From positions 186,001-250,000 of the forward strand of contig NZ_VZII01000007.1 of the NCBI RefSeq assembly GCF_009391885.1: a stretch of 64,000 bases of DNA, read 5' to 3'. A model generated the notes under the pieces. The model worked only from the letters and a program-made list of their open reading frames with translations, did no database searches and had not been told where the DNA came from. Within the stretch, counting starts at the first letter, position 1. Every line of letters begins with the position of its first letter. Made by a program: the position numbers and the translations under genes. Source of the stretch: Pseudomonas sp. MN1F. GTDB lineage: Bacteria > Pseudomonadota > Gammaproteobacteria > Pseudomonadales > Pseudomonadaceae. Positions 1 to 9,426 of this stretch are shown piece after piece.

Positions 1-877
1 GACCGAAGAGACGCTCAAGACCTACGAGGAAAGCTACAACCTGACCCGTCGCAGCAACGAAGTCGGTGTGGCTTCGGCGCTCGACGTCAGCCAGTCGCGC
101 ACCGCCGTGGAAGGCGCACGGGTCAAGTACTCGCAGTACCAGCGCCTGGTTGCCCAGGACGTCAACAGCCTGACCGTGCTGCTGGGTACCGGCATTCCGG
201 CCGACCTGGCCAAGCCGCTGGAGCTCAATGCCGACCAGTTGGCCGAAGTGCCGGCCGGCCTGCCGTCCGAGATTCTGCAGCGTCGCCCGGACATCCAGGA
301 AGCCGAGCACCTGCTCAAGGCCGCCAATGCCAATATCGGCGCGGCCCGCGCAGCGTTCTTCCCGAGCATCAGCCTGACCGCCAATGCCGGCAGCCTGAGC
401 CCCGACATGGGTCACCTGTTCGCGGGTGGCCAGGGTACCTGGCTGTTCCAGCCGCAGATCAACCTGCCGATCTTCAACGCCGGCAGCCTGAAGGCCAGCC
501 TGGACTACTCGAAGATCCAGAAGGACATCAACGTCGCCAAGTACGAAAAGACCATCCAGACCGCCTTCCAGGAAGTCTCCGATGGCCTGGCAGCGCGCAA
601 GACCTTCGAAGAGCAGCTGCAGGCGCAACGCGACCTGGTGCAGGCGAACCAGGACTACTACCGCCTGGCCGAGCGCCGCTACCGCATCGGTATCGACAGC
701 AACCTGACCTTCCTCGATGCCCAGCGCAACCTGTACTCGTCGCAGCAGTCGCTGATCACCGACCGCCTCTCGCAGCTGACCAGCGAGGTCAACCTGTACA
801 AGGCACTCGGCGGTGGCTGGTACGAGCAGACTGGCCAGGCCAACCAGCAGGCTTCGGTGGATACGCCGAAGGGCTGA
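1..877 (+). CDS. ttgC: RND efflux outer-membrane channel, TtgC/OprM family (5' partial)
   Basis: The frame is open from the window edge, so the N-terminus is missing and about 291 residues of a roughly 480-residue protein remain. The family forms the trimeric TolC-like outer-membrane exit duct of tripartite RND pumps for solvents and antibiotics. Seen in the sequence: the OprM/NodT-type motif [12 protein letters not shown] followed by [13 protein letters not shown], then long alpha-helical stretches and a final helix ending [10 protein letters not shown] strong terminator follows the stop. The symbol rests on family features and on position: in P. putida the ttgABC operon, as I recall, lies beside the BenF-like porin and the pca genes. 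TtgI or SepC paralogues cannot be excluded without the missing upstream genes. Confidence 0.8.
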   Translation, partial: TEETLKTYEESYNLTRRSNEVGVASALDVSQSRTAVEGARVKYSQYQRLVAQDVNSLTVLLGTGIPADLAKPLELNADQLAEVPAGLPSEILQRRPDIQEAEHLLKAANANIGAARAAFFPSISLTANAGSLSPDMGHLFAGGQGTWLFQPQINLPIFNAGSLKASLDYSKIQKDINVAKYEKTIQTAFQEVSDGLAARKTFEEQLQAQRDLVQANQDYYRLAERRYRIGIDSNLTFLDAQRNLYSSQQSLITDRLSQLTSEVNLYKALGGGWYEQTGQANQQASVDTPKG

Positions 878-895
878 TCAACCGGCAACAGCATC

Positions 896-922
896 AAGCC
901 CAGCCTCGCGCTGGGCTTTTTC
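896..922 (+). terminator. Rho-independent terminator of ttgC
   Basis: An 8-bp stem (896-903 with 911-918, AAGCCCAG/CTGGGCTT) with a 7-base loop runs into a T-tract, 18 bases after the ttgC stop codon. Confidence 0.85.
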
Positions 923-1115
923 TTGGGCAAAATTAACCAACCGGAACATAGCGTTCGATTATCGCCCAAAACCGTTTGCGGCGAATTGCCTCACCCCCGC
1001 GCAGCCCCGCACCATTCCCCACGCAACGCTTCGCAAGTTCATCAAAAGACCCGCACCTGCAGGCCGCATCCTGCCGAGCAGCGGGCAGCCCATAAAAACA
1101 AGAGATTTACGACAG

Positions 1116-2372
1116 ATGAGCACTTCACAACCCGCACGCCAGCTGCTGCCCGGCCTGTTGGCCATTTCCTGCGCCCTGCCTGTATACGCCGCCGATAATG
1201 GCGGGTTCATGGAGGACGCCAAGGCCAGCCTCAACCTGCGCAACTTCTACATCAACCGCAACTTCGTCGACCCGGCCTACCCGCAAGGCAAGGCCGAAGA
1301 ATGGACCCAGAGCTTCATCCTCGATGCCCGCTCCGGTTTCACCCAAGGCACCGTCGGCTTCGGCGTAGACGTGCTGGGCCTGTATTCGGTCAAGCTCGAT
1401 GGCGGCAAAGGCACCACCAACACCCAGCTGCTGCCGGTACATGACGACGGCCGCCCCGCCGATGACTTCGGCCGCCTGGGCGTGGCATTGAAAGCCAAGC
1501 TGTCCCAGACCGAACTGAAAGTCGGCGAATGGATGCCGGTACTGCCGATCCTGCGCTCTGACGACGGCCGCTCGCTGCCGCAGACCTTCCGTGGCGGCCA
1601 GCTCACCTCGAAAGAGATCGAAGGCCTGACCCTGTATGCCGGCCAGTTCCGCGGCAACAGCCCGCGCAACGACGCCAGCATGGAGGACATGTCGCTCAAC
1701 GGCCGCGCGGCCTTCACCTCGGACCGCTTCAACTTCGGCGGCGGTGAATACACCTTCAACGACAAGCGCACCATGATCGGCCTGTGGGACGCCCAGCTCA
1801 AGGACATCTACCGCCAGCAGTACCTCAACCTGGTGCACAGCCAGCCGTTGGGCGAATGGACCCTGGGGGCCAACCTGGGCTACTTCTGGGGCAAGGAAGA
1901 CGGCGCGGAACGCGCAGGCCAGCTGGACAACAAAACCGCCTCGGCAATGCTGTCGGCGCGCTACAAGGGCAACACCTTCTACGTCGGCCTGCAGAAGGTC
2001 AGCGGTGACAATGCCTGGCTGCGGGTCAACGGCACCAGTGGCGGCACCCTGGCCAACGACAGCTACAACTCGAGCTTCGACAATGCCAAGGAGCGCTCCT
2101 GGCAGGTTCGTCACGACTTCAACTTCGTCAGCGTCGGCATTCCCGGCCTGACCCTGATGAACCGCTACATCAAGGGCGACAATGTCACCGCCGGTGGCGT
2201 GACCGACGGCAAGGAATGGGCGCGGGAAAGCGAACTGGCCTATGTGATCCAGTCCGGCACCTTCAAGGACCTGTCGGTGAAGTGGCGCAACTCCACCATG
2301 CGCCGGGACTTCAGCACCAACTCGTTCGATGAGAACCGGTTGATCGTGAGCTACCCGCTGAATCTTCTCTGA
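1116..2372 (+). CDS. BenF-like porin, OprD family
   Basis: A 418-residue outer-membrane porin. OprD-family proteins are 18-stranded barrels for small carboxylates and aromatic acids. The start at 1116 gives a clean signal peptide (MSTSQPARQLLPGLLAIS... with cleavage likely after PVYA), then the mature start ADNGGFMEDAKASLNLRN, which is typical of the family; an upstream in-frame extension is proline/arginine rich and unlikely to be coding. The C-terminus ends RLIVSYPLNLL, a beta-strand pattern rather than the usual terminal Phe. The gene stands alone between two hairpins. Its position next to the pca cluster suggests uptake of aromatic acids such as benzoate or protocatechuate; this is inference, not shown by the sequence. 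Confidence 0.85.
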   Translation: MSTSQPARQLLPGLLAISCALPVYAADNGGFMEDAKASLNLRNFYINRNFVDPAYPQGKAEEWTQSFILDARSGFTQGTVGFGVDVLGLYSVKLDGGKGTTNTQLLPVHDDGRPADDFGRLGVALKAKLSQTELKVGEWMPVLPILRSDDGRSLPQTFRGGQLTSKEIEGLTLYAGQFRGNSPRNDASMEDMSLNGRAAFTSDRFNFGGGEYTFNDKRTMIGLWDAQLKDIYRQQYLNLVHSQPLGEWTLGANLGYFWGKEDGAERAGQLDNKTASAMLSARYKGNTFYVGLQKVSGDNAWLRVNGTSGGTLANDSYNSSFDNAKERSWQVRHDFNFVSVGIPGLTLMNRYIKGDNVTAGGVTDGKEWARESELAYVIQSGTFKDLSVKWRNSTMRRDFSTNSFDENRLIVSYPLNLL

Positions 2373-2374
2373 AT

Positions 2375-2414
2375 CTGCTGGCCTTTCGCGGTTTTATCCG
2401 CGAAAGGCCAGCAG
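2375..2414. terminator. 17-bp perfect hairpin after the porin gene (REP-like)
   Basis: Arms 2375-2391 and 2398-2414 are perfect complements (CTGCTGGCCTTTCGCGG) around the loop TTTTAT. The arm resembles the GGCCTCTTCGCGGG half of the P. putida REP element but differs in the middle. It lies three bases after the porin stop, so it probably ends that transcript. Confidence 0.7.
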
Positions 2415-2517
2415 CCCTTTCAAATAACCAATAGAAATAAACAAATCAATAAACCTTCTTTGACGGAATATTAAGCAACCGCTTAAATTGAGCCCCGTTC
2501 CACCGCAGAGCCTCGAC

Positions 2518-3441
2518 ATGGACCTTCGCCAACTGCGCTACTTCATCGCCCTCACCGAATACCGCAGTTTCGTTCGCGCCGCCGAAGCCATGGGCATCAC
2601 CCAACCCGCCTTCAGTCGGGCCATCCAGGGCCTGGAACAAACCTTCGGCTGCCCCTTGGTCGACCGCGCCAGCAAAGCCCTGCCCCCTACCCCCGAGGGC
2701 CTGGTGGTACTCCAACACGCCCGCCGCCTGGTGCAAGGCGCCACTCAGCTGAGCAACGAAGTGCTGCAGATGACCAAGCTCGACGCGGGTGAACTGCATT
2801 TCGGCAGCGGCCCGGCCCTGGCCGTGCGCCTGGTCCCGCAAGCACTGCAACATTTCATTGCCAGCCACCCCGGTATCCGCACGGCACTGATGGTGGACAA
2901 TGCCGAGCGCCTGGGCCAGGCCCTGCGCCGCGAACAGATCGAGTTCTTCGTAGACGACATCCGCCCCTTCGAAGCCGACCCCAACTTCCACACCGAACCG
3001 CTCACCCCGCGCCCCGGGCTGTTCTTCTGCCGCCCTGGCCACCCGCTGCTGGCCAAGGACAGCCTGTCGACCAACGACCTGTTCGCCTACCCCTTGGCCA
3101 GCGCCCTGCTCGCCCCCGGCGTGCGCAAGCGCCTGGCCAACCTGAGCGGGCGCAGCGACTTCGTCCCGCACTTGCAGACCGAGCATCTGGCGGTGTTGCG
3201 CAGCGTGGTGCTGGCCAGCGATGCCGTGGGTACGGCCAGCGAAGAAGCCGTGGCCGACGACCTCGCCAGCGGGCACCTGGTGCGCCTGCACTGGCGCAAC
3301 CTGCCACCGGCACTGGAGGTGCTGAGCGTGCGTTGCGGGGTAGTCAGCCGCAGCGGCTACCGGTTGTCACCGGCGGCACGGGCGATGATCGAGACCCTGG
3401 TGGGGCTGGATGCGCCAATGCGCGCTGCTGCCATTCGCTGA
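2518..3441 (+). CDS. LysR-family transcriptional regulator
   Basis: A 307-residue regulator. The N-terminal winged helix-turn-helix is clear (MDLRQLRYFIALTEYRSFVR, then AAEAMGITQPAFSRAIQGLE), followed by a periplasmic-binding-protein-like effector domain from about residue 90. The ATG at 2518 is preferred because LysR proteins usually start immediately before the LRQLRYF motif; a TTG at 2488 would add ten residues with no family support. The intergenic AT-rich stretch 2415-2490 probably holds its promoter. The effector and targets cannot be read from the sequence; adjacency to the porin and pca genes hints at aromatic or organic acid metabolism, but the neighbouring porin and DUF962 genes lie on the same strand, without the divergent arrangement typical of LysR targets. 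Confidence 0.85.
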   Translation: MDLRQLRYFIALTEYRSFVRAAEAMGITQPAFSRAIQGLEQTFGCPLVDRASKALPPTPEGLVVLQHARRLVQGATQLSNEVLQMTKLDAGELHFGSGPALAVRLVPQALQHFIASHPGIRTALMVDNAERLGQALRREQIEFFVDDIRPFEADPNFHTEPLTPRPGLFFCRPGHPLLAKDSLSTNDLFAYPLASALLAPGVRKRLANLSGRSDFVPHLQTEHLAVLRSVVLASDAVGTASEEAVADDLASGHLVRLHWRNLPPALEVLSVRCGVVSRSGYRLSPAARAMIETLVGLDAPMRAAAIR

Positions 3442-3512
3442 ACTGATGATGGTGGTGGCTGCGGGCTATTCTCAGCTATATCGAGACATCGGCCCCCCAG
3501 GGAGGAACAACA

Positions 3513-4025
3513 ATGAAAACCCTCGTCGAACACCTGAGCCAATACGCCAACTACCACCGCGACCCCCGCAACATCACCACCCACTTCGTCGGCATTCCGC
3601 TGATCGTGGTAGCCGTCACTGTGCTGCTGTCGCGCCCCGGCTGGGACGTTGCAGGGATCTGGTTATCCCCCGCCCTGCTCGCCGCAGCCGCTGCCGTGCG
3701 GTTCTACCTGCGCCTGGACCTGCGCTTCGGGCTGGTCATGGGCCTGTTGCTGGGCCTGTGCCTGTGGATCGGCCAGGCACTGGCCACGCAATCCACTGGC
3801 CTGTGGCTCAGCGCCGGGCTGGGGGCGTTCGTGGTGGGCTGGATCATCCAGTTCGTCGGGCATCATTACGAAGGCCGCAAGCCGGCATTCGTCGACGATA
3901 TCAGCGGGCTGATCATCGGCCCGCTGTTCGTGGTGGCTGAAGCGGCGTTCATGTTGGGCCTGTGCCCGGCACTGAAACAGGCCGTGGAAGCCAATGCCGG
4001 GCCGGTGGCCATACGCGGGGTTTAA
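3513..4025 (+). CDS. DUF962/Mpo1-like membrane protein
   Basis: A 170-residue protein with about four hydrophobic segments. It carries the DUF962 (YGL010w/Mpo1) signatures: HLSQYANYHRDPRNITTHFVG at the N-terminus and VGHHYEGRKPAF near residue 115, with several conserved histidines. Yeast Mpo1 is an Fe-dependent dioxygenase of 2-hydroxy fatty acid alpha-oxidation; whether the bacterial proteins share that chemistry is not established here. A good ribosome-binding site (GGGAGGA) sits 8 bases before the ATG. Its stop codon overlaps the convergent pcaC stop by four bases, so the two genes share 3' ends and there is no room for a terminator between them. Confidence 0.8.
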   Translation: MKTLVEHLSQYANYHRDPRNITTHFVGIPLIVVAVTVLLSRPGWDVAGIWLSPALLAAAAAVRFYLRLDLRFGLVMGLLLGLCLWIGQALATQSTGLWLSAGLGAFVVGWIIQFVGHHYEGRKPAFVDDISGLIIGPLFVVAEAAFMLGLCPALKQAVEANAGPVAIRGV

Positions 4026-4414
4026 CCCCGCGACTCTACGCCCAGCTCATCCCACACCGACTCGGCCAGGTGGAAGGTGGCATTGGCTGCCGGGATGCCG
4101 CAATAGATCGCGCTCTGCATCAGCACTTCCTTGATCTCGTCACGGGTCACGCCGTTGTTGGCCGCGGCGCGCAGGTGCAGCTTGAGCTCGTCATTGCGGT
4201 TCATGCCGATCAACATGGCGATGGTGATCAGGCTGCGGGTATGACGCGGCAGGCCTGGGCGGGTCCAGATGTCACCCCAGGCGTGCCGGGTGATCATTTC
4301 CTGGAATTCGCCGTTGAAGTCGTTGAGCTTCTCCAGGCTGCGATCCACATGGGCATCGCCCAGTACCGCGCGGCGAACCTGCATGCCGGCGTCGTAACGT
4401 TGTTTCTCATCCAT
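4022..4414 (-). CDS. pcaC: 4-carboxymuconolactone decarboxylase
   Basis: Decarboxylates 4-carboxymuconolactone to 3-oxoadipate enol-lactone in the protocatechuate branch of the beta-ketoadipate pathway. The ATG at 4414 gives 130 residues, the usual PcaC length; the open frame continues upstream into pcaD but without family support. The carboxymuconolactone decarboxylase (AhpD-like) core is seen at residues 35-120, including ITRHAWGDIWTRPGL and EVLMQSAIYCGIPAANATFH. It lies 10 bases downstream of pcaD and is the last gene of pcaTBDC. In some bacteria pcaC and pcaD are fused (pcaL); here they are separate. Confidence 0.97.
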   Translation of the reverse strand: MDEKQRYDAGMQVRRAVLGDAHVDRSLEKLNDFNGEFQEMITRHAWGDIWTRPGLPRHTRSLITIAMLIGMNRNDELKLHLRAAANNGVTRDEIKEVLMQSAIYCGIPAANATFHLAESVWDELGVESRG

Positions 4415-4424
4415 GGCCAATTCC

Positions 4425-5216
4425 TCAGCGAGCCAGCAGGAAGTCGAGCACGCGGCGGCTGAACGCCTCGCCGATCTCGACGTTGGACAGGTGCGCGGCC
4501 GGGAACTCGGCGTAGGTGGCACTGATGATACCGGCCTGCATGAAGCGGCCATGCTCAGGCGTGGTGACCACGTCTTCGGTACCGGCGACGATCAGTGTGG
4601 CCACCTGGATGCGGCCCAGTTGCTCACGGAAGTCGGCGTCACGCACGGCCGCGCAGTTGGCGGCATAACCTTCAGGGCTGGTCTGTGCCAGCATCTGGCA
4701 GATGCGCTGGGCCTCTTGCGGCTGCTGCTGGGCAAACGCCGGGGTGAACCAGCGAGCGATGGACGCATCGCGCAGGTCGACCATGGCTTGCTGGCCGCCC
4801 TTGAGCACGGTGTCGATACGGGTGTTCCACACCTCGTCGTTGGCAATTTTGGCGGCGGTGTTGCACAGGGTCAGGCTGTGCAGGCGCGCGCCTGCATGAA
4901 TACCCAGCCACTGGCCGATCAGGCCGCCCATGGACAGGCCGACGAAGTGCGCGTGCTGGATGTCCAGCGCGTCGAGCAGCGCCAGTACATCCTGGCCCAG
5001 TTGCTCGACGCTGTACGGGCCTTCAGTGACCTGCGAAGCGCCGTGGCCACGGGTGTCGTAGCGCAACACGCGGAAGTGTTCGCTCCACAGCGGGATCTGG
5101 CTGTCCCACATGCCAAGGTCGGTACCCAGCGAGTTGGACAGGACCAGCACCGGCGCATCGGCCGGGCCGTCGAGTTGGTAGTTCAGTACGCCATCGGCCA
5201 GTTGCAAGTGCGCCAC
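4425..5216 (-). CDS. pcaD: 3-oxoadipate enol-lactonase
   Basis: An alpha/beta hydrolase of 263 residues that opens 3-oxoadipate enol-lactone to 3-oxoadipate. The catalytic triad can be placed by eye: Ser95 in the nucleophile elbow GLSMGG, Asp215 in AGTEDVV and His242 in PAAHLSN. The oxyanion-side motif LSNSLGTDLGMWD is at residues 26-38. Translation appears to start at GTG (5216), with AAGGAG seven bases upstream. The gene lies 11 bases after pcaB and 10 before pcaC, as expected for one transcript. Confidence 0.97.
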   Translation of the reverse strand: MAHLQLADGVLNYQLDGPADAPVLVLSNSLGTDLGMWDSQIPLWSEHFRVLRYDTRGHGASQVTEGPYSVEQLGQDVLALLDALDIQHAHFVGLSMGGLIGQWLGIHAGARLHSLTLCNTAAKIANDEVWNTRIDTVLKGGQQAMVDLRDASIARWFTPAFAQQQPQEAQRICQMLAQTSPEGYAANCAAVRDADFREQLGRIQVATLIVAGTEDVVTTPEHGRFMQAGIISATYAEFPAAHLSNVEIGEAFSRRVLDFLLAR

Positions 5217-5227
5217 AGCGGTCTCCT

Positions 5228-6580
5228 TCAGGCAGTCAAACGTTGATGTTCAGCCACGGCGCGCGCCACCCAGACGCGGGCCTGGCCGAGGTAATGGGCA
5301 GGGTCGAGCAGGCGGTCGAGTTCTTCCGCGCTCAGTTCGGCACTGACCTGCGGCTCGTCACCCAGTACGGCGCGCAAATGGCGCTGTTCGGCCACGGCCC
5401 GCTGGCAGCACTGCTCCAGCAAGTGGTGGGCACGGTCACGGCCCAGGCGCTGGGCAAGCACGATGCTGACCGCCTCGGCCAGCACCAGGCCCTGGGTCAG
5501 GTCGAGGTTGCGGCGCATGCGCTCGGCGTCCACTTCCATGCCTTCGGCGATCACCTGGGCCTGGCGCAGGGCGCCAGAAACCAGGCAGCAGATGTCCGGC
5601 AAGGTTTCCCATTCGGCATGCCACAGGCCGAGGCTGCGCTCGTGCTCCTGGGGCATGGCGGCGAACAGCGTCGACAGCAGGCCCGGCACGCGGGTAGCAG
5701 CGCCGATCAGCACGGCGGCGCCCACCGGGTTGCGCTTGTGCGGCATGGTCGAGGAACCGCCCTTGCCCGGCGCGGACGGCTCGAACACCTCACCGGCTTC
5801 GGTCTGCATCAGCAGGCTGACATCACGGCCGAACTTGCCCAGGCTGCCGGCAACCAGGCCCAGCACCGAAGCGAACTCCACCAGGCGATCACGCTGGGTG
5901 TGCCAAGGTTGCTCGGGCAAGCTCAGCTGCAGTTGTTCGGCCAGCGCTTCTGCCACCGGCATGGCTTTGCTACCCAGGGCTGCCAGGCTGCCAGATGCAC
6001 CGCCAAACTGCAGCACCAGCAAACGCGGGCGCAGTTCCTGCAGGCGCTGGCGATGGCGGGTCAATGCACCGAGCACACCCGCCAGCTTCATGCCCAAGGT
6101 CACTGGCGTGGCGTGTTGCAGCCAGGTGCGGCCAACCAGCGGCGTGTCGGCATGCTGCAGGGCCTGACGCGCCAGGGTCTCGGCCAGCTTGCCAAGGTCT
6201 GCTTCGACCAGGTCCAGTGCCGCGCGCAACTGCAAGACCAGCCCGGTATCCATCGCATCCTGGCTGGTGGCGCCCAGGTGCACGTAGCGTTCGGCTTCAG
6301 GCACACCACTGGCGATTACCTTGCCCAGCGCCTTGACCAGCGGGATCGCCGAGTTGCCGGCGGTGGCGATGGCATCGGCCAGGGCGCGCACGTCATAGCG
6401 CTCGGCCTGGCAGGCCGCTTCGATGGCCGCCACGGCACTGTGCGGCACCAGGCCGGCAGCGGCCTCGGCACGGGCCAGCGCGGCCTCGAAGTCGAGCATG
6501 CCCTGCAGGCGGCCACGGTCGGAGAATACGTCGCGCATGGCCGGCGCGGTGAAGTAGGCGTCGAACAGTTGGTTGCTCAT
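5228..6580 (-). CDS. pcaB: 3-carboxy-cis,cis-muconate cycloisomerase
   Basis: A 450-residue member of the fumarase/aspartase superfamily that lactonises 3-carboxy-cis,cis-muconate to 4-carboxymuconolactone. The superfamily signature GSSTMPHKRNP is at residues 275-285 and carries the mobile catalytic loop; the HLGATSQD motif begins at His101 and LQHATP holds His155. A ribosome-binding site (AAGGAC) sits just before the ATG. Nine bases separate it from pcaT upstream and eleven from pcaD downstream, so it is translated from the pcaTBDC message. Confidence 0.97.
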   Translation of the reverse strand: MSNQLFDAYFTAPAMRDVFSDRGRLQGMLDFEAALARAEAAAGLVPHSAVAAIEAACQAERYDVRALADAIATAGNSAIPLVKALGKVIASGVPEAERYVHLGATSQDAMDTGLVLQLRAALDLVEADLGKLAETLARQALQHADTPLVGRTWLQHATPVTLGMKLAGVLGALTRHRQRLQELRPRLLVLQFGGASGSLAALGSKAMPVAEALAEQLQLSLPEQPWHTQRDRLVEFASVLGLVAGSLGKFGRDVSLLMQTEAGEVFEPSAPGKGGSSTMPHKRNPVGAAVLIGAATRVPGLLSTLFAAMPQEHERSLGLWHAEWETLPDICCLVSGALRQAQVIAEGMEVDAERMRRNLDLTQGLVLAEAVSIVLAQRLGRDRAHHLLEQCCQRAVAEQRHLRAVLGDEPQVSAELSAEELDRLLDPAHYLGQARVWVARAVAEHQRLTA

Positions 6581-6589
6581 GCAACGTCC

Positions 6590-7879
6590 TTAATCATCGT
6601 GGTGCAGGTATTGCGCCTGCTTCGGCAGGCGCAGGCTGAACAGGAAGGCAATTGCCATCATGGCCGTCACGTACCAGTAGAAGGTGTTTTCCATGCCCAG
6701 GGTCTTCAGGCCCAGGGCGACGTATTCGGCCGAACCACCGAACGCTGCGTTGGCCACCGCGTAGGCCAGGCCCACGCCCAGCGCACGGACCTGCGGCGGG
6801 AACATCTCGGCTTTCACCAGGCCACTGATCGAGGTGTAGAAACTGACGATGCACAGGGCCAGGGTGATCAGCACGAAGGCCATGAACGGGCTGGTCACGG
6901 TCTTCAGCGCCATCAGCAGCGGCACGGTGCAGATCGTGCCCAGCGCGCCGAACAGCAGCATCGAGTTACGCCGGCCGATGCGATCGGAGAGCATGCCGAA
7001 GAACGGCTGCATCACCATGTACAGGAACAGCGCTCCCGTCATCACGAAACTGGCCGTCTTCGCATTCATGCCTGCGGTGTTGACCAGGTACTTCTGCATG
7101 TAGGTGGTGAAGGTGTAGAAAATCAGCGAGCCACCGGCGGTGTAGCCCAGCACGGTGATGAACGCTGCGGTGTGGTTGCGGAACAGCCCCTTGATGGTGC
7201 CGGCGTCCTTGTCCTTGCGGGTTTCGGCGCTGCTGGTCTCGTGCAGCGAGCGGCGCAGCATCAGCGAAATCAGCGCGGCGATGGCGCCGACCACGAACGG
7301 AATGCGCCAGCCCCAGGCACGCAGCTCTTCCTCGGTCAGCAGCTGTTGCATGATTACCACCACCAGCACCGCCAGCAACTGGCCACCGATCAGGGTCACG
7401 TACTGGAACGACGCGAAGAAGCCGCGTTGACCGCGCAGGGCCACTTCACTCATGTAGGTCGCGGTGGTGCCGTACTCACCCCCCACCGACAGGCCCTGGA
7501 TCAGCCGCGCGAGCAGCAGCAGCGCCGGCGCCCAGGCGCCGATGCTCGAGTAGGTCGGCAGGCAGGCGATCATCAGGGAGCCGAAGCACATCATCAGCAC
7601 CGAGATCATCAGGGAATTCTTGCGGCCATGGCGGTCGGCCAGGCGGCCGAAGATCCAGCCACCGATCGGACGCATCAGGAAACCTGCAGCAAATACACCA
7701 GCCGTGTTGAGCAACTGCACGGTGGGGTCGTCGGAGGGGAAGAAGGACGCGGCGAAGTAGATCGCGCTGAAGGCATAGACGTAGAAGTCGAACCATTCCA
7801 CCAGGTTGCCCGAAGAGGCACCGACGATGGCGAAGATGCGTTTGCTGCGCTCTTCACCGGTGTAATAGGTTGAGGTCAT
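6590..7879 (-). CDS. pcaT: MFS transporter, metabolite:H+ symporter family (PcaT)
   Basis: A 429-residue, 12-helix major facilitator. It resembles the metabolite:H+ symporters (KgtP, PcaT): the loop 2-3 signature [13 protein letters not shown] is present, as is the matching loop 8-9 motif [12 protein letters not shown]. putida PcaT is described as a transporter of beta-ketoadipate and related dicarboxylates, and the gene order pcaF-pcaT-pcaB matches that cluster, so the name is well supported although the substrate is inferred. AGGAG lies ten bases before the ATG. An inverted REP pair separates it from pcaF upstream. Confidence 0.9.
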   Translation of the reverse strand: MTSTYYTGEERSKRIFAIVGASSGNLVEWFDFYVYAFSAIYFAASFFPSDDPTVQLLNTAGVFAAGFLMRPIGGWIFGRLADRHGRKNSLMISVLMMCFGSLMIACLPTYSSIGAWAPALLLLARLIQGLSVGGEYGTTATYMSEVALRGQRGFFASFQYVTLIGGQLLAVLVVVIMQQLLTEEELRAWGWRIPFVVGAIAALISLMLRRSLHETSSAETRKDKDAGTIKGLFRNHTAAFITVLGYTAGGSLIFYTFTTYMQKYLVNTAGMNAKTASFVMTGALFLYMVMQPFFGMLSDRIGRRNSMLLFGALGTICTVPLLMALKTVTSPFMAFVLITLALCIVSFYTSISGLVKAEMFPPQVRALGVGLAYAVANAAFGGSAEYVALGLKTLGMENTFYWYVTAMMAIAFLFSLRLPKQAQYLHHDD

Positions 7880-7976
7880 GGTGTGTTTACTCCTGAAGGG
7901 TCACAGGTAAGTCTAGACATACCTAGTAACACACTCGTTCCGCCTGCAGGCTGGCAATTGGCCTTGTGTCGTAAGT

Positions 7977-8062
7977 GCCGGCCTCTTCGCGGGTAAACCC
8001 GCTCCCACAAAGGGAGGCGTGGTTCCCCCTGTGGGAGCGGGTTTACCCGCGAAGAGGCCGGT
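7977..8062. repeat. Inverted pair of P. putida REP elements
   Basis: Two REP copies face each other: 7977-8009 reads GCCGGCCTCTTCGCGGG then TAAACCCGCTCCCACA, and 8030-8062 is its reverse complement. Together they can fold into a hairpin of about 33 bp with a 20-base loop. It sits between pcaF and pcaT inside the minus-strand cluster, where such a structure could stabilise or attenuate the message. Confidence 0.9.
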
Positions 8063-8067
8063 ACAGA

Positions 8068-9270
8068 TCAAACCCGCTCGATGGCCAGCGCCAGGCCTTG
8101 GCCGACGCCCACACACATGGTCGCCAGGCCCTTGCGGCCACCGCTCTTCTCCAGCTGGTGAAGCGCAGTCAGCACCAGGCGCGCACCGCTCATGCCCAGC
8201 GGGTGGCCCAGGGCGATCGCGCCGCCGTTGGGGTTCACCTGCGGCGCATCGTCGGCCACACCCAGCTCACGCAGCACCGCCAGGCCTTGGCTGGCAAAGG
8301 CTTCGTTGAGCTCGATCACATCAAAATCATTGACCGCCACACCCAGGCGCTCGGTCAGCTTGCGCACCGCCGGCACCGGGCCGATGCCCATGACTCGCGG
8401 GGCAACACCGGCGCTGGCCATGCCCAGTACGCGGGCACGTGGGGTCAGGCCGTGCTTCTTCACCGCCTCGGCCGAGGCCAGGATCAGTGCCGCAGCGCCA
8501 TCGTTGACGCCCGAGGCGTTGCCTGCGGTGACTGTCTTGTCCGGGCCATTGACCGGTTTGAGTTTGGTCAGCGCTTCCAGGGTGGTCTCCGGGCGCAGGT
8601 GCTCGTCACGCTCGACGATGGTTTCGCCCTTCTTGTGGGCGATACGCACCGGCACGATCTCCTCGGCGAAGAAGCCGGCGGCCTGGGCCGCAGCAGCCTT
8701 CTGCTGGCTGCGCAGGGCGAAAGCGTCCTGGTCAGCGCGGGAAACCTTGTAGTCGTCAGCCACGTTGTCGGCGGTTTCCGGCATGGCGTCGACGCCGTAC
8801 TGGCTCTTCATCAGCGGGTTGATGAAACGCCAGCCGATGGTGGTGTCTTCCAGCTTCATGTTGCGCGAGTAGCCGCTTTCGGCCTTGCCCATGACGAATG
8901 GCGCACGCGACATCGACTCGACGCCGCCGGCAATCACGAACTCCATCTCGCCGCTGGCAATGGCGCGGAAGGCCGTGCCGATAGCGTCCATGCCCGAAGC
9001 GCACAGGCGGTTCAGGGTCACGCCCGGGACGCTCTCTGGCAGGCCAGCCAGCAGCAGGGCCATGCGCGCGACGTTGCGGTTGTCTTCACCGGCCTGGTTG
9101 GCGCAGCCGAAGAACACTTCGTCGAGCTGGTCCCACTGCACCGACGGGTTGCGTTCGATCAGCGCCTTCAGCGGCACGGCCGCCAGGTCGTCGGCACGCA
9201 CGCCGGCCAGGGCGCCGCCGAAGCGGCCGATCGGGGTGCGGATGGCGTCACAGATAAATACTTCACGCAT
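8068..9270 (-). CDS. pcaF: beta-ketoadipyl-CoA thiolase
   Basis: Cleaves beta-ketoadipyl-CoA with CoA to succinyl-CoA and acetyl-CoA, the last pathway step. It is 400 residues, the normal thiolase length. The three catalytic residues are visible: Cys90 in [10 protein letters not shown], His356 in [12 protein letters not shown] and Cys386 in [13 protein letters not shown] lies eight bases before the ATG. A pair of PcaR-type sites lies about 65-100 bases upstream of the start, fitting known PcaR control of pcaF. It could also act on 3-oxoadipyl-CoA from phenylacetate, but the operator and neighbours favour PcaF. Confidence 0.97.
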   Translation of the reverse strand: MREVFICDAIRTPIGRFGGALAGVRADDLAAVPLKALIERNPSVQWDQLDEVFFGCANQAGEDNRNVARMALLLAGLPESVPGVTLNRLCASGMDAIGTAFRAIASGEMEFVIAGGVESMSRAPFVMGKAESGYSRNMKLEDTTIGWRFINPLMKSQYGVDAMPETADNVADDYKVSRADQDAFALRSQQKAAAAQAAGFFAEEIVPVRIAHKKGETIVERDEHLRPETTLEALTKLKPVNGPDKTVTAGNASGVNDGAAALILASAEAVKKHGLTPRARVLGMASAGVAPRVMGIGPVPAVRKLTERLGVAVNDFDVIELNEAFASQGLAVLRELGVADDAPQVNPNGGAIALGHPLGMSGARLVLTALHQLEKSGGRKGLATMCVGVGQGLALAIERV

Positions 9271-9335
9271 CAGGCTTCTCCTGCCAGGGGTGCTACGTTG
9301 CGCCCAGATTAAGGAGACAGGGGGGTCGCTTACAA

Positions 9336-9368
9336 TTCGATAATCGACTATTCGTGCGATTATCGAAC
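9336..9368 (-). promoter_or_regulatory. PcaR operator pair and promoter of pcaF
   Basis: On the plus strand 9354-9368 reads GTGCGATTATCGAAC, the exact reverse complement of the published PcaR recognition sequence GTTCGATAATCGCAC as I recall it. A second, opposed half site TTCGATAATCGAC lies at 9336-9348. Read on the minus strand the exact site contains GATAAT, a plausible -10 box, and there is no good -35, which fits an activator-dependent promoter. Confidence 0.8.
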
Positions 9369-9426
9369 CAAATGTTACCCCACTATCCCTCTTCGCTTAC
9401 GGGGCCGCGGTGCGGTCCCCGCCTGC

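Noticed and set aside
68..877. A complete short efflux gene starting at ATG 68
   Set aside because: The frame is open to the window edge and lacks the signal peptide and first half of the family, so the gene is cut by the window.
5243..7873. A long plus-strand frame across pcaB and pcaT
   Set aside because: It is a shadow of two recognised enzymes and its product is Gln/His/Arg-rich without any motif.
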